Shown here: in pieces, positions 56,340-64,000 of the stretch | Layout of the letters: each line of letters opens with the position of its first letter | How positions within the stretch are numbered: position 1 is the stretch's first letter | Source of the DNA: Undaria pinnatifida | Lineage: Eukaryota > Sar > Phaeophyceae > Laminariales > Alariaceae | Assembly (NCBI GenBank): GCA_012845835.1 | Contig: JABAKD010000025.1 | Coordinates: 27,833,504 to 27,897,503, forward strand | DNA length: 64,000 nt | Reading direction: 5' to 3' | Notes under the pieces: generated by a model | The model's input: the letters and a program-made list of their open reading frames with translations, nothing else | Databases searched by the model: none | Told to the model about the DNA's origin: nothing | Position numbers and translations under genes: made by a program

Positions 56340-56362
56340 ATAGCCCCCCCCCCCCCCCCCCT
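56340..56362. repeat. Poly(C) run
   Basis: About 17 consecutive C residues near 56345, followed by a CT-rich stretch. Prone to length error. Confidence 0.85.
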
Positions 56363-56829
56363 TACGCTCTCTCTTTTCTGTCTCTCTCTCCCGCCTGAAA
56401 TGTCTTCGTGGAGGTGTTCCATCTGCGCCTAATCATGCGCTTGTTATTACCCTTGCGATAGTGCGAGATGAAGTGGCTGCGTAGCGCCTTAGTCGTTATC
56501 GCTCGCTGTCACTATTCAAAACCTGGTATTGCGTACCAGGTAGTACCAAGCACCATTTTGCCAGGTATTTATTTAAATTTGTGTCACCGCTGTTGCTGTA
56601 ACTGCTGCACAATAGGTAGTTGGTGTACTGTAGCCGAAAGTGGGCTGTGCTTCTGATGGTAAGGATCCACTCCCGCTGTACGCGCCGCCATGGCAAGATA
56701 GATAACTGCACCAATCACATCTGCAAAAATTGAAGGAACATCCGAATTGTTTTGCGCTCCCTCCTGACATGGGCTTCCGCTCCCCGTCACGTCTCCTGTT
56801 CGCTCATCATTGTTGTGTTTTCGCGTCAG

Positions 56830-59800
56830 GTCCCTCGCGTGTTGACAGACCTTAACGAGCCCCTCGGGCGATGGGGCACGGGCTCGGGACATACCAAGAC
56901 CGTCTGGGCGAGCTCATCGGATGGCCTTGACGAAAGTCTGGAAAGGGCAAGGCTGCTGGAGACCCGCTTGGTGAGCGTGGTGGGGCGGCGGTTGCAACAT
57001 TGCAACGCAAAAGGGTTCACACGCAACGTAAAGACGTTCCTGTTGGATTTCCTGCTTGTGATCAGCGTAAAGCAGCGCAAGGCAGGGCCGTTTTCGGATG
57101 TCTCGTGACAGTTGAAATGCCGTGTCGTTGTTTGCCCAAATGTGTAGACTGAGTCAACAGCTTTTTTTTTTTTGTGACTGGTTGTTTGTCGCCGAAATTT
57201 TGCGACGGTACAGGCGGACGACGGCAAAGCGCGGAACATGCGCCGGGACAATAACGCAGTTGCTGGTTGCGCCTACGAATTGGTACAAGGAGTTGTTTTT
57301 CATGATGTTGTTAATCTCACATTAGCTCATTACCATAATCTAGCCCGGGGTCGCAACAATGCGCAGGGAGCCTAACAGGTCGATAGGAAAACGACACAAC
57401 ACCAAGTTCAGTGGGGGTGATACGATGACAACCAGCTCCACGGCCTTTTGCATATACAAACACTAGAGAGTTTCGACTTGTGGCTTCATGGCTCTGTTTC
57501 AGTGTTGTCGCGATCCCTACGCGTACTCCAGCGAAAACGCGCGGCTGTTTTCGCTCACGGGTAGGATGGGTTGTCGTGCGAGACGTTTCTTTCGGGAGCG
57601 CCCTCTCCAACGTATGTGGTTACATGAGAGCACTGCATTGGACGGTCCGTGACGATGAGAGCAATGCGTTGGACGGTCCGGCGATTAACTTCAGTGAACA
57701 CTGTGCAAGGTAGTTGATTGTCGGAAGCATTCGACGTGGGAACTCGGCGGAAAACAGTCGTCCCCGGTGCAACATCTCCAAGCTGTTCTTGTGTGCATGG
57801 TGTCGACGACGGATCGTTCGATGCAATTTAACCATAGCGGCCACTATCCCCCCCCCCTCATCCTCCCCGCTCGGCCGCGCGCTTGAACACACCGATCGCG
57901 CCATCGACCGTCCAGTCGCAGGACACGTGGCAGGGTGCCTTGCGAGACGACGATGACTCTTTAGTGCCTTCTGCGGTGGGTGCGTTCCGGGCGGCGTCGT
58001 GGTTTGAGCCGTCGACACTGGCGGCCAGCCGGCCGGCATCGCCAGCCATGAGGGTACCGGCTTCAGCAACAAAGGCAGCAGTAGTAGCAGGAGGAGGCGG
58101 AGGGGGAGGCGGAGGAGGATCAGGAAGAGTAGTGGAAACAGGAAATGGAGCAAAAGGAGGAGCAGACTCAGTGAGAGAAGCAGCAGGAGTGGGAGTAGGA
58201 GCGGGAGCAGCAGGAGGACGAGGAGGAGGAGGGGGCGGCGAGCGGGGGAGCAAGGAAGTCTTGCCAGCGTCGAAAAATGCGACGCCGTCCGTAGAATTTG
58301 GACTCCCGCGCGAAGAGATGGACGCAGTGGCTTTAGGCAGCAACGGTGTCGGTGGAACCGCTAGCACCAGCGGTAGCGGTGGTTGTGGAGGCAATGATGA
58401 TCGTGGCGGCGAAGACAACGTCAGTGGGACGGCATTGGCGTCCCACGCGGAGGTAGCCGTCGCGGGGGCTGTAGCCGCCGCGGGGGCAGCGGCGGTGGCG
58501 AACGTAGGAGAAATGGACGCGCTCTTAACAGCCCAGGAAGAAGAATCTGGTGTCTGCGTGGGAGAGGGGGGGAGGGCGGCGAGACGCCGAGCCAGGCGAA
58601 ACGCCTCCAAGTTTCCTGACAGCGTCATCGCGAAGGTGGGCGCGGGTGCGACGGAGAGGGAATATCTATTTGTTTTTAAGAGTTTTAACTACGTCAGCCG
58701 TGAGTTCGATCAATTTAAGGGTCGACGCTCATCGTTGCAATCTGCGTGATACACCGGCCGCGCGCTTTTACAGATGCATTACTCTGTGAAGATATATGCC
58801 TCGTATGAATATTGCCTGGGTGAAAAGCAACAGCAAATTATTGTCAACAGTACTATTGGTAGCAACGATACGTACATCATCCAAAGGTAGTGAGTTGTCA
58901 TGATGCATGATGTGCCAGTGTTAATAAACGTACTAAACACGTAGTGTAACAAATCGTCATCAATAGCAATAATGGTAGAAAAGACACGTACATCACTACG
59001 GGATAGGTAATATAAAACCTGCAGTAAATGGTTTGTTCGTGCGCCGGGATATGTCGGGGTTCTGAGAGGCGGTGGAAGGTCGGGGTTCTGAGAGGGGGTG
59101 GAAGGACGGGGAGGGGGGACTATCTCTGAACTCTCATGTGGCTGTTTGATTGTGAAACCCTCGATATAAGCGGTAGCGGCGTACCTCTTGTCCTTGTGCT
59201 CGCATTTATTGTGCGCTTAACCAACTTTGCGTTTCTCTCAATCTCCCCGCAAGAGGACTCCTCTCGAACGGAAGTGTAGCGGGTCGTGTTTCAGACAAAC
59301 GACTGGCATGATCGGAGCAAGTTTTTTTTTTTTGCCTCGGTCGGCTTGTGTGGTTTCTTAGCCATATTTTGTTTTGTATATTTTTTTTTTGCACGTCCTA
59401 ACGTGTGTCGCGCATTTTGGGAGCAAGCTCCAAGCTTGAAGTGACGACTCGTGGGGTGGTTCCTGCCCCCCTCCGCCCCCCCACGCCCCCCCACGCCCCC
59501 CCCGTTGGACCGCCTATTTGGCTTGCTGCTGTTCGGGCGGAAGGTCATTGCTCGCCTCGCGCAACCTAATTTGTTGCCAAACATGACACGAACTGGCGCT
59601 TGGTTTGACCCCCGCCGAACTTTGTTGTAGTGTTTGTTACGAGCGAACGCGAATTTCTAGTTTACGCCGCGCCAAACGAAAGGAACCCCTTTCGAGATCG
59701 CTTGAAGCTGGATTTTCGCCCGCCCCCGCCGCCAGTCGAAAATTAGCGCACACAAATTGATGTCAGCTACAAATTCCTACAGACAGCTATACTGCGTCTA

Positions 59801-62800
59801 TTTCTACCTCCGGCCTGGCGATTGCCGCTGATGCTTGCTGCTTGTGCTTGCCGCTGATGGTTGTTGCTGGTGCGTGTTGCTGATGCTTGATGAACCTGTC
59901 GCCTTTTCGAACGGCACAGGTGCCGGGTCTGTCTGCTGACCTCAACGCTGCCTTGGGTGAGTCGCGGCAGGCCGTGAAACCCTTCAGGCTTTTTTGCCTC
60001 TCACGTGCGGGAAGGGGTGTTGGTGTGGATGTTTGTGTTGGGAGGGGTCTTGGTGGTGTGTATGTGTGGGTGTTAGTGCTTGAGTCGGTGTTGGTGTTGG
60101 CTTTGTTGTGTTGGTTTGGTTGCAGGTATTGGTGTTGACGAGTTGGCGTAGCGATTAGTGTTGACGACAGTTTCAAACGTCCCCTGCCTGCGCGAACTCC
60201 TAGCGAGAGCTGTAGTACATTGCGAAATGGCGACGATGTCGACGACTGTACCAGAATGACAACACTGTGGACGGTGGTTGTAGGATGGTGATGATGAACG
60301 ATTGCTACGACGTTGCGATTGTGTTGCACTGGTGCCAAACGATGCTGAAGGTTGTAATATAATGACGGCGATGATGGTGATAACCACGGTCTCCAGCCGG
60401 GTGCGAGAGACTCGCTTGCTCCTGGGGAGATGCGCGCGGTGGCGATGGCGTTAGTGATGGGCGATGGTGGTAGCGGTGGTGATGGCAGTGGCGGTAGCTA
60501 TGGTGGTGATGGCGTTGGTGTTGGTATTGGTGTTGGTGTTGGTGGTAATGTTGGTGTTGGTGTTGGTGTTGGTGTTGGTGTTGGTAGTGGCGATGGTGGT
60601 GATGGTGGCGCCCTAATCGGAGAGCCCCTTGTCTGCTTGCTTTTCTACCACGTGGACGTTGCTTGCAGGGCGGTACGTGAACATCCAGGAGGTGAAGGGC
60701 TGCGTGAGGTCTCTGCAGAAGTGCGGAGAGGGCTTGAGCAGGGAGAGGTTGTTAAAAGCCTGCTTGGTGAGCTTGGAGCGTGGGGAAGGGGGCAGGGGGC
60801 GGAGGCCGAAGTGTCCGGCTGTCTCTCTGCCGGCCGGGAGACCAAGAAAGGGAGACCATGAGAGTCGAAGAAAAGAGAAAAGAGACAGATAGATAGCCAG
60901 CGAGGGATGAAGAAGAGAAGGGTATAAACAGAAAGAGACACTTAAATAAACGCAAAACGAGAAAGGGACGGGAGTATTTCTGCTCGATCTTTGAGTTTTC
61001 TAGCTTCGTTTAGCTGTTGCCACAACCGCTAGTTGACAAATAATCTCCTGGCCGTGGCAACTTATCGCTGGCCACAGCAATACTTGAACACTTCGCGCGA
61101 AATATTCTCATGGAAGGGGCTTCGTCACGATAGGTTCGAGTTTTTCCCTCAATGGCTGTGGCGTTCTACGGTCGTGCATGGAGGGGCGGCACGCCTGCTG
61201 CTACTTGGTATATCAGAACCCAGACCCCGCTGACCCCCTCGCCTCCTCACCCCATACACCCCCCCTACCTACCTTACTCCCTCACCCCGTGGCCTGCCTC
61301 TCCCCCCCCCTCCTCCCTTTCAGGAGCTTTTCGGGAGAGGGGATGGTGATCAGCGGTTCGAAGTCTTAGCCGAGCCAAGTGAAGCTGTGCCTCCAACTGA
61401 AGCTATGCCGCTGTTTGCCGCGCTTGGTGCACCCGGTGGTGGCAGCGGCGGTAGTGCTTGCCAAGATGGGGGAGGCGTCGGCGGAGGTGGAGATGGAGGT
61501 GTTGCGATTTCGGGGGGTTTTGAGGTGAGCTGCGGGGGGGGGGGGGGCGTGGAATGGAAGAGGAGCAAAACTAAGTAGAAAGAAAAAGAGATACGAAGAA
61601 GAGGAGATAGTAAGAGCAGGGGAACGGGCATGGTGTTTGCTTGCGCTAGCGTGTAGGGTCTTGGGCGAGAGGCGTAGCGGAGATAATCGTTCATACGCTG
61701 ACGGATGATTTAGGGGAGAAGGATGGTTTGTGGGAATTTTCGGCGCTCTTCTGCTGTACCGCCCTAGATCAATCTTGGGCCCGACGAGGGGGGTACTGGG
61801 CGGTAGGTGCCTGGCGAGGGCGATACTCCGCTAGCGTCACAGAAAAATGCCCCGGTCGGTCGAAAGAGCGAAAAAAAGGCATCGCCGCTCGACAGTGCCA
61901 TCAATCTGGCACGCGTCACTGTGATACACACAAAAAGCACACGAACACACCAACTGCGTAGGACTGTGGTGGGAACGTTGCTCGGCACACGTTACTGCCC
62001 AGCTCTATGCATGCCGGTGAGTTATTTGGACCGGGCTTTGGGGTGATTCTGGAGAAAAACATCACTCGGGAGGGACCTCAGGTGTCTTGGCAGGTTGTTG
62101 GTGGGAGCCACGCCCGCGCTCAAATTTACTGTGCGATGAGGGTGATGTCACACCAGTTCAGTTCCCTGAGTTTTTGCTTGTGGTTACAAATACGGCTAAG
62201 TACTGTATACCGTACCCTGTATAGCTCTTGGCTGTCTCCTCCCCCCATCCGCGCCCGCAGCCGCCTCCGTCGATATCGAAACGTTTCCGCTTGTTTTCCC
62301 TTCCGCTCATAATCACCCATTCATCCCCATCGTTGCCCACCCTCCGCCGCCCTGCCCCTGAAGAAGCATGGAGACGGCGATGGAACATATATCCGGAATA
62401 TATCTGCCGCCGCTGCTACCGCCCCCATCACTACCACTACAACCACTACCACCACCACCACCAACGCGGCCGCCGCTGCTGCCGCTGACGTCGTATCTAT
62501 GGAACGTGTTGATGCAATCCCTGACGATGAGAGAACGGCCGGTGCTGCTGCTACGGTGAGCCCCCCATCTGGTCCTCTGTTGGTTCTTGGAGCAAGCGAC
62601 AGCACTGCGGGGAAGGAGCCCTGCGACATTGTCGGGGACTCGCTCTGCCACGCCAAGTTGAGGGTTTCGCCGTCGGCGGCGGCGGGGGAGGGCAAGGTGG
62701 GGAAGGAGGGCGGGCCGGGAGAGGGAGAGGCGACGAAGGGGGAGGGAGAGGTGGAGGCAGCGGAGGGGGACGGGGCATCGGGGAAGGGGAAGGGGGGAAC

Positions 62801-63694
62801 GGGGAAGGGGAAAGGGGGGGCGGGGAGGGGGAAGGTTGGGGCGGGGAAGGGGAAGGGTAAAGGAGCGACAGCCGTGCCTCCGAGGGAGAACCGCGCGCGT
62901 ACCCGTCGCTGCCGCTCCGCCTCCCAAACGGATGAAGGCCGTCTCGTCTCGGCCGGAAAAGGCAGTGACGAGAACTTAGCTGGTGTTAGCGGCGGTGGAG
63001 GAGGATGTGGCGGCGGCGGCGGCGGTGGTGGTAGCAGCGGCGGCGGTGAAAGCTGCGACAATGGTGGTGGCGGGGGCACCGAAGCCGTCCCGCTAGAGGG
63101 GCCGACTCCGAAGATAGGGGACGGGGGCGAGGTGCAACTGCTGGGGTCTTGTCCGTCGAGAATGGGACCGAAGCTGGAGGCGGAGCCAGTGCCAGAGCCT
63201 GTGCCCGTGCCCGAGGTTGAGACGGTGAAAGTGGAAGGAGGACGAGGGCGGCGGGAACAAGTCGGGGATTCCATCCCGACGAACGCTGCTACGACGACGG
63301 CTCCGGCGAAAACGAGAAATACGGCGAATATGACGACGAGGACTACGACGCCCGTGGGAATCCGCACGTCGAGGCGGTCGCGGCAAGATTGCGGCCTCAT
63401 CCCGGAAGCTGTGATCGCGAAGGTAATTTGGGGGTGGGATGGGGGGCGGAGGGGGGGTGGGTGGGGGGTGGGTGGGAGGGACGGGTAGAGGGCGAGGTGG
63501 AAACCTTGTGTTGATGCTGTGTGCGTGCGTGCGTGCGCGGTGTTTGTTTTGTCGCTGTTTGGTGAACTGTTCGTGTGGTTTGATTTGGTTTGGTTTGCAG
63601 GTGCCCCGGCTGGTGGTGGATCTGGAGAGCTATGTCGGGTTTCGAGTGAGCGCAGATGAGGCCAAGTCGCGCTGTCGAGAACTGGACCGCTGCG
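56830..63694 (+). CDS. Repeated-module protein with low-complexity linkers (incomplete at both ends)
   Basis: Seven exons join in phase: 56830-56970, 57922-58635, 59920-59956, 60669-60766, 61324-61524, 62364-63422 and 63601-63694 (ends phase 1, continuing past the window). A module of about 45 residues occurs three times. Copy 1: VPRVLTDLNEPLGRW, ending ERARLLETRL. Copy 2: VPGLSADLNAALGRYVN, then EVKGCVRSLQKCG and SRERLLKACL. Copy 3: VPRLVVDLESYVGFRVS, then DEAKSRCRELDRC. Copies 2 and 3 are each preceded by a basic segment and FPDSVIAK or IPEAVIAK, with an intron exactly after the Lys. Linkers are Gly/Ala/Ser- and Gly/Lys-rich. The module looks helical (conserved Leu, DL, G, two Cys). I cannot assign it to a family, so no function is offered. 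The 5' end is unknown; the ORF at 48648 and the exon at 52095 may belong to it. Confidence 0.65.
58682..58752 (-). repeat. Dispersed repeat family B copy in an intron
   Basis: ACGTCAGCCGTGAGTTCGAT, GGGTCGACGCTCATCGTTGC and TCTGCGTGATAC are the reverse complement of the family core. The copy lies in the intron after exon 57922-58635. Confidence 0.65.
58753..59919. other. Intron of the repeated-module gene
   Basis: Contains a local duplication (GTCGGGGTTCTGAGAGG at about 59047 and 59081) and C-rich runs around 59465-59505. No exon is recognised inside. Confidence 0.5.
60475..60610. repeat. GGTGTT/GGTGAT triplet-rich microsatellite in intron
   Basis: Runs of GGTGTTGGTGTT and GGTGATGG precede the acceptor of exon 60669-60766 and create spurious Gly/Val frames. 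Confidence 0.8.
61525..62363. other. Intron of the repeated-module gene
   Basis: Starts with a G run near 61537-61550. Frames inside are short and unpaired. The acceptor chosen for the next exon (CCTGAAG before AAGCAT) is weak, and an alternative three bases later is equally possible. Confidence 0.45.
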
Positions 63695-64000
63695 GTAAGC
63701 GCCTTGTGTTGCCACTCCAGGTGTGGTGGTCCGAATCCCGCCAATTTTTCATGTTCTGCTTAACATCTCCCGAAAGCCAGCCCCACTACTTTCGGCTCGA
63801 ACGTTAACCCTGGTCCAGCTGCTAATATGTATAGTCTACTCCCACAACTGTTTTGACCCCATATCGGGAGTGCAGTGCTAAAAGGTCAACATCGGTAAAA
63901 ATCTTCCTTCGTCTCTTCTATGCGCTGTGGAGATGTAGCGAATGCGTCGCCATCCTCCGTTATGATGGTGGCCTAAATCGCGCCCAAGTGCCGCCTACTG
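63695..64000. other. Right edge, intron of the repeated-module gene
   Basis: Follows the GTAAGC donor at 63695. No further exon with a matching phase is evident before the window ends. Confidence 0.5.

Noticed and set aside
56584-56892. Minus-strand frame resembling a membrane helix (VIGAVIYLAMAART)
   Set aside because: Overlaps exon 56830-56970 of the plus-strand gene on one side, and its only support is a TTTTTGCAG acceptor; not enough for a gene.
62313-63715. 464-codon Pro-rich minus-strand frame at the right end
   Set aside because: Antisense of the Gly/Lys-rich exon 62364-63422; the plus strand carries the VIAK boundary and module copy 3 with correct splicing.

Overview
The window reads as nuclear DNA of a eukaryote. 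Coding exons are short and GC-rich, with canonical GT-AG introns (mostly GTGAG/GTAAG donors) of a few hundred to several thousand bases. Much of the space between them is duplicated or simple-sequence DNA. Gly/Ser/Ala homopolymers in proteins, abundant CAG/CTG runs, and introns dividing conserved genes into many small exons suggest a brown-alga-like stramenopile. That assignment is inference; no rRNA, organellar or lineage-marker gene is present to prove it.

Layout. 1-13.2 kb is gene-poor and built of tandem duplications, a roughly 460-bp satellite, dispersed repeats, G-rich tracts and a degenerate GC-rich array. 13.3-18.2 kb (+) holds an unrecognised multi-exon gene with a possible membrane segment, plus two downstream exons coding a basic coiled-coil C-terminus. 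Around 18.7-19.3 kb there are weaker exon candidates. 20.6-27.3 kb (-) is a complete 8-exon gene for the 20S proteasome alpha subunit PSMA3; splicing gives 255 residues, and intron 1 is packed with palindromic TATCGATA-type repeats. 27.65-31.7 kb (+) is a divergently transcribed RRM gene resembling RBM18. 31.7-37.2 kb is repeat-rich, with a large AAAGC microsatellite. 37.2-47.95 kb (-) is a complete 7-exon family 31 glycosyltransferase gene whose 6.4-kb first intron carries a non-autonomous hAT-like transposon and other repeats. Head-to-head with it, 48.65-50.77 kb (+) is a long low-complexity ORF. 51.8-55.1 kb is a minisatellite and fold-back repeat region. 56.8 kb to the right edge (+) is an incomplete gene whose protein repeats a roughly 45-residue helical-looking module at least three times between Gly/Ala/Ser-rich linkers.

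The recognisable genes are housekeeping functions (protein degradation, RNA binding, Golgi-type glycosylation) with no evident shared pathway. The less ordinary content is the repeated module at the right end, the hAT-like insertion with a related unoccupied site 14 kb away, the fold-back element, the palindromic array in PSMA3 intron 1, and a strongly over-represented 9-bp motif TACC(A/T)GGTA. Gene models come from reading frame, splice-site phase and remembered protein families; no database search was possible.
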